Shown: piece after piece, positions 25,716 through 38,300 of the stretch | How positions within the stretch are numbered: position 1 is the first letter of the stretch | Layout of the letters: every line of letters begins with the position of its first letter | Origin: Dactylonectria macrodidyma | Taxonomy: Eukaryota; Ascomycota; Sordariomycetes; Hypocreales; Nectriaceae | DNA: 64,000 nucleotides | Assembly (NCBI GenBank): GCA_020744425.1 | Contig: JAGMUV010000010.1 | Location: 1-64,000 of the forward strand | Direction: 5' to 3' | The notes under the pieces: model-generated | What the model was told of the DNA's origin: nothing | The model's database searches: none | What the model saw: the letters and a program-made list of their open reading frames with translations, nothing else | Made by a program: the position numbers and the translations under genes

Positions 25716-28700
25716 AGTTATTCTTATAATTCTATTAAGACTTATAGTTTTTATAGTTCTAATTATAAAGTAAAGATTAAGTAAGGGTTTTTTATAACTC
25801 TATTTATTTTATAAGTCTAATTATATTACTTAATTTTCTTTAATAGTTTATTATTATAAGTTATATAGTATATATTACTAAGTATTACTTATAATAAGTA
25901 TTTATAATATCAATATATATATCTTAAGTATTTTTATTATAAGTATTCTTTAAAAATAAAGAAAAAGATTTACTTACTAGCTTTAATCTTTTTAATATTA
26001 AAATTAATATATTAATTAATTATATTAGCATATTTATTTTTTAATCTTTTTATATAAATAATAATATAATTAAATTCTAATAGATATTTAATATATTTAA
26101 ATTATTATTTATTAAGTTTTTATATAATTATAAAGTATAAGATATTCTTATAATTTATATAAACCTTAACTTTATAATTACTTTTTAAAAGATAATATTA
26201 AAATTCTTTAAAATAATTAATAATAGTTAGAAATTCTTAATTATAAATAGAGTAATTAAGTTTTACTTTATATATTTTATATAAATAGAATATAATAAAG
26301 TATAATAATCTATTTTTATCCTTTTATTTAATTTAATTACTTAAAGTAAATTTTAAAGTATTAGTTTTTAATTTAATTTTTTTATTAAAGTTAAATAATA
26401 TTAAGATAAATTCTAATATAATTATATTTTTAATTAATTAAAAGGCTTATTTTACTTTATTATTCTATTTAAATTTAATTCCTTTCTTTATAAACTTAGT
26501 AAATAGAATAGTATATTTACTAAAGTATTTAATAAATTATTAGTAATAGTTTATAAATCTAAAGAAGGATTATAATTCTATAAGGTTTTTAAGTTATTTC
26601 TATTTCTATATTATTATAATTTTCTTAAGATCTATTTATACTTAGTTATAAAATATAATATATCTAAAGAATTCTATTTCTAAAGTATAAAAGTTACTTT
26701 TTTTTAATTTAATAAGTAAGTTTATATTTTATAGTCTTTATAATATTATATAAATATATTATTTATAATCTTCTTTATTCTTAAAGAAAATAAATATATT
26801 ATTTAAGTAATATATAATAAAGATATTAAGATATTTATATAATATATTATTAATTATTTATTAAAATATAATTAATTTATTAATAAGTTTAAAAAGTATA
26901 ATTAAGTATTTATATAATTTAAACTTAGTTTTAAAAGCAGTTTTTTATTTATATCTTTATTTAATATAAATTAAATTATAAGCTCTTTTAAAATTAAGTA
27001 TTATAAATTACTTAGCTTTATATAGTTTATTATATATTTTAAAGATTAAAAATAATAATATATAATCCTTTTTAATAATTAAGTTAAATTACTTATAGTT
27101 TATATAAAAGTATAGTTTTTTATTCTTTTTAAATATAAATATAATTAAATATTTAATTAAAGACTTTAATTTCTAAATATAGCCTTTTCTCTTTATTTTT
27201 TAAATATATTCTTTTAGTATTATTAGCTTATTATTATTAAAATTATAAATAAAAAAAAACTTAAGATTAGTTCTATTTTTAAATATAATTTCTAAGTCTT
27301 ATTTACTTAATTTTAAAAGATTAATCTTAAGTTTTTCTTTAAAGAGTTTTTTATAAATTTAGTATCTTAAGAATATATTTTTAAATTATTCTTCTTTTAC
27401 TTATTATTATTTTTTTTACTTTTTAAAGTCCTTATTTATTTATTTAAACTATTTTTAAATAAATATAATAATTTATTTTATATATTATATTTTCTTTTAT
27501 TAATACTTCTATTTTATTTCTTTTAAAAATAAAGAAGTATTTATTATTTTTTCTTTTATAATTTTATTATTAATTTTATTATTAATTAAAGCTTAAGATC
27601 TTAGATTATATTTATTATTATTTATAATTTAAAAAAATATTTTTTTTTAATATATTTAGCCTTTTTTTAATTAATATTAGAATTATACTTTTATAATTAA
27701 GATTATTTAAATATTATTAAATAGTCTTTAATATTAAAGATATTAAAATCTATTCTTTAATTTCTTCTTTTTATAAATATTTTAAAGTAATTAATCTTTT
27801 ATAATACTTTTCTTTTATTATAATTAAAAAGTATTCTTTTTAAATTAAATACTTTATAAAGAAATTTCTTATATTTCTATAATAATATTAACTTATTTAC
27901 TAATTCTAATTAAATATAATTTATAATAATACTATAATTTATTAGTATTATTATTTATATTTTATTAATTTAGACTTTTATTATAATTATATCCTCTTTA
28001 AGACCTTTTATAATACTTAGAGCCTTTTTTAAAAATAATATCTTTACTTTTACTATACTTATTTATTATTTATTATAAATAGTAAATATTATTTTTTATA
28101 TATTTATAGATTTCTTTATATTATAGTTTATTATAGAGTTCTCTTTTTATATAAGTCTTAAAATTAAATCTATTTTTATATATTTTATAAATTCTCTTAT
28201 AAATTATTTATAAGTATTTTATATACTTAAAGCACTTCTTATTATTATAGTTTATAATATAATTAATTAAATACTTTAATAAATTATATTATAATTATAC
28301 TTTTTATTTTTTATATATATAATATTCTTTTATAATATAATTATTAATTATTAAGTTCTTTTTAATATATTTTTTAAAATAAAAGTTATTATATAGTTTT
28401 AATTAAATCACTCTTATTCTTTTAAACTATTTAATAACTTTATAATTTTATACTTTAATTCTATTATAAAACTATTATAATAACTAAAGTGCAGTTTATA
28501 TAGAATAATAATTATAATAAAGTTTCTTAAAGTAATATAATAAGTATATATAGTAAGTATATAATATTTAAAATATATTAATATATTTAAAATATTAAAA
28601 GTATAATAATAGTTTATTAATAATTACTTATTTTATTTAATTATTTACTTTAATAAGGTCTTTTTATTAAATTATATAAATATAAATAGATTATCTTTTT

Positions 28701-30757
28701 ATTATATTTAATATTTATTTAATAAATTATTTTAATATTTATTTACTTTTTTTATTTTTTTTTAAAAAGAAATTAAAAGTATTTTCTTTTAATTCTTATT
28801 TAAATAGTTATAAAATAATTAATTTTTTTTCTAAAGTATTATTAATACTATTATTATTATTAAATTTAAAACATTTATTTATTAAGGCTAGTATATCTTT
28901 ATTAATAATAAAAAGCTTAAGCTTTTTTATTTATTTAATTTTAATACTTATATTAATATTTAGCTCTTTTTCTTTATATAAGTAATACTTATATTTAATC
29001 TTATTATTTATTTATTATTATTATAAGATTTTAATAGTATTCTTATAAAAGGCTATTATAATTAATAATATCTTTAAAATAAATTATTAATTTAAGATAT
29101 TACTTTCTTTACTTATTATTTCTACTATTAGTTAGATATATTTAAAAGTATCTTTCTTTTAGATTTTTTTATTCTTTTTAATTATATTAATCTTTTTAAT
29201 AATACTATAAAATAATCTCTCCTTTTTTAATTTTAAAAATAATAAAATTAGTATTTAAAGCATTAAGATATTATTAATATTAGAAGTTATACTCTTCTAT
29301 TAGTCTTTAAGAAGTATTTATTATTCTTTTTTTATTTTCTAACTTAGCTTTCTTTTTTTATAAGTTTTACTTTTAAATATCTTTTTACTCTTAAATTTCT
29401 TATTTATAAAAAAAGTAATTTTATTAAATAAAATCCTTATATTATTATAACTTATTTTAGTTATTATAATTATTTTCCTATCTATTTAAAGTTCTTCTTT
29501 TTATTAGCTAACTTATTTTACTTTCTTTTTACTTTTAAATATTAGTTTAAATTATTAATTAGTTTTAAGTTTTTAATATTTATAAAAAGTATATTTTAAA
29601 ATACTATAGTTTTAATAAAAGACTTTAAAATAGTCTTTTTTAACTATTTTAATATTTATAAGGCCTAAGTCTATTCTATATTAAGTATTTATTTATTATT
29701 CTTTTTTTTAATTTATATAATTTCTTTTATTCTTTTATTATAAAGTATAGGATTTTTTAGACTTCTTAGTCTTCTTTTCTTATTATCTTTTAAATTACTA
29801 ATTATTAATTTTTATAGTAAGTTATATTAATTTATTATATATAATAAATTTAGTTTTTTTAATTATTATATTTTTAATATTAGACTTTAACTCTTTATAA
29901 AAGCTTATTATATATCTTTCTTCTTTTTAATTAAGTTATAAAATAAGATTATAATATTTAGCTATATATATAAATACTATTCTTTTTTAATAGAATTTCT
30001 AGATTTATTATTTTACTATTTATTTCTTATTTTAAAGTCTAAAAGCACTTTTAAGCTTATATTTAAAGACTTTATAGCTTTTATAAATAGTTCTAATTTC
30101 TTCCTTTTTATTAATATAAATATAATTAATATAATTCTTTATAATAAGTTTAAACTATTAAAAGGCTTTATTCTTAAAGAACTTTATAATATATTAAACT
30201 TTAGTATTATTAATAATAAATTAGATTAAATAATATAACTAGTAAGCCTTAAGCTATATTAAGAATTCTTAAAGTATAATTATAAATTTATTATAAGAAT
30301 CTAATTATCTTAATTTAAAGATTTCTTTAGTATCTTTTCTTATTATTAAATTAAAAGTTAGATTCTTAATATAATTCTTATAAAAACTAGTTTATTTTTT
30401 TAAAAGCCTTAATACGCTTCTTAAGTTTATTTATAAGTACTTTAACTTAGTTATTTAAATTATTAATTTATCTTTACTTTTTAATAATATCTTTATAAAA
30501 AGCTTTAATAAGATTATTAAATATATTATTAAATTATTTATTATATTATTTTAATTTATATACTTTTACTTTATAATTTATAAATATAATAACTTTTTCT
30601 TTATTATTTATATTTATTAAAATTAGAATAAGTAATTTATTTATTAATTAATAAAAAGAGAATAGAATTAAACTAAATATAATAAATAAAGCTATTATAA
30701 TAATTTAATATTATTTAAATTTAATATAAATAATATAATAAATAAGAGCTATTAATA
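25716..30757 (-). mobile_element. Older Gypsy element, 5-prime internal part
   Basis: The sequence resumes the older element after the nested insertion and runs to its 5-prime LTR. The region about 25,980-27,900 follows the order of the younger pol gene at reduced similarity, including the stretch near 26,760-26,830 that corresponds to the reverse-transcriptase active site. No open frame survives. Confidence 0.65.
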
Positions 30758-31141
30758 TATAATAATTAAGTTAATATACTATTCTTATAAAGTTAATATA
30801 TATTAAGTCTTAATCTAAAGATATATATAATAAAGTAATTAAATAAATTATAATTAAATAATACTTATTATATTTAATAATAGTAAAATAAGATATATTT
30901 AATATAATTAAATTATATTAATAGTTAAAATGCTACTTATATTAAATATATACTTCCTTAGTTAACTATATACTAAGTAGACTACTATCTTACTTAGAGG
31001 ACTGCTATTAGTCCTAGACTGTTACTATCAGTCCTAGTAGGGCATCAGTCCTGGAGTAGGGCTATGCTATTAGTCTGAACTAAATGCAGGCCCCATCGTT
31101 CTACCATTCCTAACCGCCTAGTGGGAACCTAGGCCGTGACA

Positions 31142-31344
31142 CCAGGCCCCTTTCTTCTTAAGAGGTTTTCTAATTATCTAACTAAGGCTAGGATATCTAT
31201 ATATCAGAAGTTTATGCAAATCTGGGTCTTATGCCGCCATATAAGCAGTCAATCTAACAAATTATAAAAAAAGTCTGTTTTAACTTTATAATAGCAACTT
31301 GCCCTTACTAGAGCGGCCAGCCTTATACATAGTGCAGTCAATTT
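31142..31344. other. Border between transposon block and gene island
   Basis: Base composition changes from RIP-level AT to ordinary within about 200 bp. It should hold the 3-prime UTR and terminator of the transcription factor gene that ends at 31,345. No other feature is seen. Confidence 0.5.
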
Positions 31345-33489
31345 TCAGTCATTAGAATAGGCTTCCACACCGGAACTTCCAGCAGCTGCAGAATCTGGCT
31401 CGTCAGAAGCCTTACTTTCCAGTCTAGCTAGGAGATGGGGATAGAGATCTCGAAACTTGACTGCACGCTCCAACAAAGCGGCATCGACGACGTCTTGCGC
31501 GAGCACCTCTAATACAGATGCGGCTACGCGTCGAATTTTCTCGGTGCACGGCTCGCCGTTTAGCCGAAGGCTGTCGACTCCTGAGGTGTGGATAACATAC
31601 AGCATGTCTTCGGCAATTTGCAATGTTTGTCGAACCAACCCAGTGCCGAGACCCCTCTGACTCTGTGGGTGTTCCGTCTGTGGTCGACCTTGGTCGTGGC
31701 GATGTGATGACAATCGGGACGTAGGGTTAACGGCCGTTTTCTCTAACGGGGACAAAGACATCCGGGAGTATGTACTAGGGGTTAGATTTGACAGGGCTGG
31801 AAACAAGCATAGGAAAGGATATTTTCGTAGAAAGAAGAGTTTCAGATATTGGTATGATATGTGCAAATTGGTCCTTTGCGTTGCAAGAGCCTGGGGAACG
31901 TGAGGTCGATGGTCCCCTTGGTCAGCAAAGAAGAAGCCCTCCACAGTGGCGTCCACGGAGTTGTGAAACCGGAGGACAGTGGGTAGATCGTCGAGAACTG
32001 TACAGAACTTGACATATGCAGTAGTTAAGCGACGAGACGTGCAGTCTGATGTGGCTGTGGCACCCGAATCCCCATCCCGCTCTGCCAGCAAGAGATCCTC
32101 TGCTGCCCGCCATAGATCCTGGTTTGCGTTGAAGCCGGTCAAGATGCTGATGTTGTGTTGTCGCCCATTTTGATGCGTCACAGTAGCCCGATCCTCTGGG
32201 CCGAACTCCTCTGGATACCTAGGAACTGCGACACCCCAGAACAAGCTCTTGTTGAAAATACTCGGATGCTCGCCAAGGAAGCAAGATGCCTGGCATCCTG
32301 TATACAATACCCAAAAGGCACGTCGGCAGAGTTGACTTTCTACAAAAGGCATTGCTTCATAGGTCTTCTCATCATGCAGGCGCATCAACAATGCTGCTCG
32401 GATGGCTTCTCCCAGAACATACCATGATGCCTTAGAACTCCCAGAAACATGGTGCCAGGCTGCATGCATGAGATGTATGACCACGGAGGAGCTGCTGGGG
32501 TACTCAATGTCTGCTAGCCCGTATGCATTCTGTGCCTTTTTGAAGACGCGGTAGAATGCCTGAGAAGCCGTCCATGAAGCTCCAGATATTGAAGTTGGGA
32601 GGACGGCAAGGGTATAGGCACAAATTGAGGTCAAGAGCATGAAAGATTTTGTGTCCCACGCCTCTCCCGGATCTTGCAATTCTACCAGAGTACGGCTGAC
32701 ATCAGGCTTGTAGATAACGGGATAGATCGGGTAGATGTTGTCGCTGAATAATTCCATGCAGGTCGTCATATAGGAGATGACGCTTTCTGTGCGGACGTTG
32801 GCAGCTGCCAAGTCTCTGGCCAAGTCTTGCAACCAGATGTGGAACTTGACGTTTTCCAAGCATGGCAAAGTGCAAGAGATCCTCAACGAAGTTCCAGGAT
32901 TCGGACCGAAAGAGGCTTCTCGCCAATCTTGGGGAGAGCTGTGTAGATTGGATGCACGAGTCTGCTGTAGCCCAAGATCATGGGGCAAATTACCCGCGGC
33001 AACGTGCTGTGGTTCCGCTGGGAAGGTATTCGGGGCTGTACCCGGAGAGGACAAGCCCGGTGGCTCCGTTACGGCGGGACGAAGGAGATCCAAGACTTCC
33101 TTATCTGGTAGCCGGCTCCGGGCCTTCCTACCACGCTTGCCTAGGGCTCGCAGTGTCTGGCATTGAGCGCCGATATTTTGACAATTTGCGCATGACGGTT
33201 GTCTGGCATCGCACTTCCAGGATCGTCAGGAAATGGTGCACCGAAGCGTGTCGTGCTAACCTACCTTGATCTTCCTTTTGTGGCATAGATCACAGCTCAA
33301 GCTCACCCTTGAGTTGAGAACTCTGGCTCGCCGTTGAGCTGGAATGTCTGATGTGGCTGGTACAATGATTTCGATGGTAGCACGAGGTGACCCCGAGGTC
33401 TCCGAGGTTTCCGTGGTTGAAACATCGACAGATGCCGAACCGCCTAGCTGGCCGGGGTCTGCTGACGGTTGTGGCGAATCCTGTGGCAT
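31345..33489 (-). CDS. Zn2Cys6 fungal transcription factor (2 exons, 697 aa)
   Basis: Exon 1 is 33489-33265 and exon 2 is 33213-31345, with a 51-bp intron (33214-33264; GTAGGT donor, CTGAC branch site, AG acceptor) that splits the zinc cluster. Joined, the protein has cysteines at residues 66, 69, 76, 83, 86 and 93 (CX2CX6CX6CX2CX6C), the Gal4-type binuclear zinc DNA-binding domain, followed by a basic linker. Residues about 220-445 resemble the fungal-specific transcription factor domain, including a WVLYTGCQAS-type block. It has no premature stop although transposons lie on both sides. It is divergent to the GH3 gene at 41,281, so it may regulate it; that is inference. Target genes cannot be named from sequence. 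Confidence 0.88.
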
Positions 33490-34607
33490 TAGAACTTTCG
33501 GAAAATTTCGTCAAGGAAGGTAGACCAAGCAACCGAAAGTTGTGATATCGCGGTTGATGCACAATGGCAGGTTAAGAGGAAGTTGAGGTGGACGGAGAGA
33601 AACTCCGCGGCTATTAGAGGCTTTTGAATCTGGCTGAGGCGGCTAATTCATAGCCAATGATAGCTCAAGTCATCTCGAGCGGCACTTCTTCGGCCATTCC
33701 CCCATGTGCATTCCGAAAGCAGGATATTGAAAGGCCTGCTCTAGCACCACAACAGTCGGCCTAACCACACGCTTGCAATGCCGCGGCTCAATTACGGCCA
33801 ATCATGGAACATTGTTCACTGCCGTACAGGGGAAGGCGCACGTCCGCCGGGGGACGTTGGAAGTTGGAAGCTGAGCGTGATGGGCAAGTTAGCGGCTCCC
33901 TTGCGCTGAGTAGCCTTTCGGTATGAAGCTTGCAAAAGTAGAGCCTGTTTTACTAGTGGGTTGCTGCCCGTATTAAGAAGAGGGCGCGGTTTTAAGTAGT
34001 CAGCTCTGGGTAGGTAGATAAAGAGACTTAGCTAATAGGGCGTGTGTATGTATTACTATTAGATTAACTATCGGATATAGGGCCTAATAGGCATACGCAA
34101 GGTAATGCAGGGAATTCTAGCCTAATATTAAATATCTTTAATTAATTAGATTATAAGGATTTACTTATAATTCTATAGTTAAATACTTATTACTATTAAT
34201 AACCCTTTAGATAATTAGATAAGTAGAAAATATAGTTATTATAAATACTATAACCTTTGCTTTACTTAATTATAATCTGTATAAGTATTCTTATAATACT
34301 AATAGTTACTTTTATTTTATATAATTAATAAGATATATATAATAGGCTTTAGAAAGTAAGTATAATTTTAAATAATTATTATTAATATAATATATTACTA
34401 ATTAGGTTAGTTATTAAATATTTATATTTCCTATTTAATAATCCTATAAAGTACTATTAGTATAGTATCTCTTATATAACTCTTAGCATTCTGAATATAT
34501 TTACTATATAGAATACTGGTTTTAGAATTACTAATCGAACTATAGATAGAATTAAGTAATAATACTAATTAGTATTATTTTAGCAGTATTTATATATATC
34601 TAATTAC
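33490..34607. other. Promoter region of the Zn2Cys6 gene grading into AT-rich DNA
   Basis: Positions 33,490-34,000 have normal composition and should be the factor promoter. From about 34,000 the composition falls to RIP-like AT richness with no recognised element before the MITE. No gene is seen. A 15-bp site at 33,913-33,927 is listed separately. Confidence 0.5.
33913..33927 (-). promoter_or_regulatory. Site matching the glucosidase-promoter inverted repeat
   Basis: GCCTTTCGGTATGAA matches 14 of 15 bases of the reverse complement of the 19-bp unit at 40,792-40,848. It lies 424 bp upstream of the factor start codon, a distance similar to that of the triple repeat from the glucosidase start (about 433 bp). 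Role as a binding site is inference. Confidence 0.35.
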
Positions 34608-34609
34608 TA

Positions 34610-34961
34610 AAGGGGTTTTAGTCCTTAGTATAGCTTAACCCTCTTATTTATCCCTTATAAAGTAGGACGCTGACTTAATTAAAAGTCATTAACCTGACTA
34701 TTTTCTTTAAAATACCTATAATTTATATATAGACTTTACTAAATCATATATACTTATAGTTAATATATACTCTAGCCTTAATCCTAATATATAATTTTAA
34801 TAAGTTAGAATATATTATAATTACTTAGATTTTAGCATACTAGTAAGTACTAAAAAATAGTCAAGTTAATAACTTTTAGCTAGGTCAGCGTCCTCCCCCG
34901 TTCGTTTCTTACAGAAGGGAGGGGGGGGGGGGTTAAGCTATACTAAGGACTAAGACCCCCT
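34610..34961. mobile_element. Foldback MITE with TA target duplication
   Basis: A 352-bp element flanked by TA on both sides (34,608-34,609 and 34,962-34,963). The outer inverted repeats are 30 bp or more and nearly perfect (TTAGTCCTTAGTATAGCTTA on the left and its complement on the right). Pairing continues inward through GGACGCTGAC and TGACTATTTT, giving arms of roughly 90 bp or more. The right arm is interrupted by a run of about 14 G. There is no coding capacity. The TA duplication fits the Tc1/mariner/pogo superfamily. Confidence 0.85.
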
Positions 34962-34972
34962 TAGTAGATAAT

Positions 34973-35180
34973 TGTTAAATAGTGGCAAAAGGAAGCTCAT
35001 GGAACTAGCTTAAAAAGCTGATAAATATTATCATCAAAGATGACAGTTGCTACCTATTGCTACAGGCTTAGTAAGCAACTTCTAGTTGATTCTACATAGT
35101 ATAGAAAAGGCATATAGAGCTTACTCTAAAACCTTAAGTAGTAAGGGGGAACACATAAATACAAGCAATTCACTCTAACA
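34973..35180 (+). repeat. 5-prime LTR of Copia element
   Basis: 208 bp, same length as the right copy; differences are mainly transitions of RIP type. Confidence 0.88.
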
Positions 35181-35304
35181 TTTAATAATTAAGAGTCTTA
35201 CTATTTTAACCGATTTATCTTAAAAAAACATTATTTTAATATTTTCAATACTTTAAAATATCTATTATACTAAGGGCTTTTAAGACCTCTCTCTTATATA
35301 TATA

Positions 35305-38300
35305 ATGTCTTTATCTAAGCCCTAGAAGGAAGGTCTTATAATAACCCTCTCTAAGCCTGGCGACTTTTATAACTAAGAGTATGAATTTTTCCTCTAAGTT
35401 AATAGTCTTAAGCTTTAATAATACCTTAAAAAGAAGACTTTTCTTAAAGAAGAACTAGCTATACTGAATATTAGAAAATGAAAATATATAAAAATAGCTA
35501 CTGCCTAATGTATAATACGGTCTTAGACGGCTGACTCTAAAGAAAGCTCTCTAGATAATATCTAAGAAATAACTAGCGGAAGATAGTCTATATCTGATCT
35601 AACCGATCAAGGCCAGAAGATTTTTTAATAAGATCTTACCTTCTATTAGCTTAAAGAGAAGATCTTTAAAAAGGAATAAAAGGCTCTTAAAAGCCTTTAA
35701 GACTGGATTATTAGAACTGTCTCTTTAAATCTTATTCTAACCTACTATCAATCCTATGAATCAATATTTAAATAGTATTAGAACCTATAGGCCTAATATA
35801 GCAGGTCTGAAGAAAATAAAGTAAGAGATATTTAAACTAAATATCTTACTTTAATAAAAATTACTCTAAAGAGTATAAGCTAAGCTTTTAAGTAGCTAGA
35901 TTAATAGGAAGAAACCCTAGCTAAAGAGCAATAATAAGAGGTTCTAAAAACCCTATATAACTATGCATAAGCTTAGGACTTTTTTAATATAATTATATAA
36001 GTCTTATTAAGCTAGACTGTGTTATATAAAATCTTTTTAAAGCCTTTATTATAAAAGGGAGCTCTCTTATACTAGGATTTAAAGAATAACTTCTAAAACG
36101 AGCTCTAAGATACAGAAGCTATAAAGGGCTAAGTAGCCTGCGGCGCGTTTTCTATGAGTTACGCTAGGGAGGACCCCTAGGATGATAAAGGGGATGCTTC
36201 TACTATTAAAGACTAGTACTACTCTTCAAAGAAGAGAGGAAAGAAATGTCAGTAGCCTCTTAAGGAGAGATAGGAGAAATGCCTAGCGTGTAGACTATTC
36301 TACGAATTAAAGAAATACTTCTATGTCTTTCTAAGTTAGGTATAGAAGGGATTTAAAGCCTGAGAAAGGCTATAGAAAAGGGTAGAAAAAGCCCTTGAGG
36401 AAGACTTAGACCTATAGGCCTAAGTCAAAGCCCTTAAATGAAAAAGAACTAAGACCTTAGAAGCTAGAACTATATAGCTAAAGGAGGAAGGCTAAGAAGA
36501 TTAATAACTATATAGTTAAGCAATTGCTATAATTAAGGCTATATGTATAGCCTAAAAGGATAACTATTCCTTATAAAACTCTATAATCCTTAACTCTAGA
36601 GCTACTATCTTAATTATAAATAACTCAGATAGACTAGCCAACTGCTAACAAGCCATCCCAAGAGACTTCATCTAGGCTAAGGACTGAAAGCTACCTATCT
36701 TAGGCTATAGAACTATAACTATCAGGCTTATAGAAAATCGAGCCTTAATGCTCAAAGATGTGGCCTACTGCTTTTGACTCCTTATGACCCTAGTCTCCCT
36801 ATATTAACTATAAAGGAAAGGCCTCTATTAGGATAACCAGCATGACCTAATGACTCTCTAATAGCTTGATCGAATACTTACATGCCTGATCTAAGACCTA
36901 TACGGTTAATACATTATTGAATATAGCTTAGTAAGGCCTTCAAAGGCCGCCTTTACAGCCTATAGGAAATTCACCTCTTATATTAAACGGGCCCCTTTGA
37001 TAGGAGAAGCCATCTACTGGCATAGCCGCCTAGGGCACCTGGGGCTATAAGCTCTTGAACACTTGGTCTTAGTATCTTAAGGGGTGCGAATTCGAGGTCT
37101 AATTACTGTTAAATGCGAAGCCTGTAGGATATCAAAAGTTAAGAGGTAGGTCAGACAGGCCCTAAGGCAGTCTGATCAGACTGCTAGCGAGCGTATTGCT
37201 ATTGACTTTTATGACTATGAAGAAGGCATAGGCGGCTATACCTTATAGATATTGCTAACCTGCTGAGCTACTGGATATATCTAGGATTATTATCTTATAG
37301 CCTATATAATAGATACTATTATTATAGCTTTTAAAGCCTTCTTAGGTTATATTAAATGGTAATATAGCCTTAAGGTCAGAGTTATTAAATGCAATAATGA
37401 GATTATAGAGGTCAAACTGAAGGTCGGAGACTTCCTTAGAAATAGAGTAATTATCCTCAAGCCTTTAGTACTGCACACACAAGCCTAAAATAGCAGCGCT
37501 AAACGCTCAGGGGGTGTGATTAAGGATAAAGAAAGGGCTATGCAGATAGGAGCTAAGCTTCCTTATCAGTTATAGCTAGAAATCAGAAGAATAGCTATTT
37601 ATCTACATAACCGCATGCCTAGCTATAGGTCAGGCTAGAAGACTCTATATAATTAACTGCATATAGCATTAGCTAAAGCTAAAGAGATTCTATAATTAAA
37701 AAAGCAGCCGGATTAGACATATCTACAAGCATTTAACTATAAGGCCTATATAATGACCTCAGAAGCCTAACAGAAGGTCAACCGTAAAATGTGACTTAAG
37801 CCTAAAGGCTGGATCGGCTTCTTAGTAAGCTATAGGTCCTCGAATATCTATAGGATCTAGATCCCTATGATTAACTAGATAGTTAATACTTAAGATATCA
37901 TATTTAATGAAGATGAGATCTATAATAGAGACTAGGAACGATTTAAGGATGATCTTCTTAAAGTCAATCTTAATAAAATAGCTAAATTCGCATAAGAGTC
38001 TGCCCTTCTAAATAAAGATAGCTTTAAAGAATTCGAAGCTAAAGACTCTTTTAAAGTAACCCTTCTAATAGACGCTCTTACTAATAATAAGGGAATATAA
38101 CTAGTAAAAAAAGCTAATAAAATAGTCAAATATATTAGCAGTCTATATATAATAGTAAAATTTATCCTTTTTCTAATACTACTAGAGTCACTACTATTAG
38201 TCCTTCTAGTATATTCTATTTAAACGCTCTATTAAGAAGTTAAGCCTACGATTAAGACGAATGAAGGTATAATAATAGTTCTTTAGTAAGCAGCCTTCCT

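Larger units (their letters stand above)
15222..31141 (-). mobile_element. Older Gypsy LTR retrotransposon, interrupted by a younger one
   Basis: LTRs at 15,222-15,604 and 30,758-31,141 (383-384 bp) bound an internal region of about 7 kb once the nested 8.1-kb element is removed. The better preserved right LTR ends in CCTAGGCCGTGACA, so on the minus strand the LTR starts TGTCACGG. The reverse-transcriptase active-site region lies near 26,760-26,830 on the minus strand. It is heavily RIP-mutated, with no open frame. No clear target duplication was seen: TTAAG on the left, CCAGG on the right. Confidence 0.7.

Noticed and set aside
1..31141. Mitochondrial or plasmid origin of the AT-rich DNA
   Set aside because: It contains nested nuclear LTR retrotransposons with RIP patterns and grades into nuclear genes; no mitochondrial genes are present.
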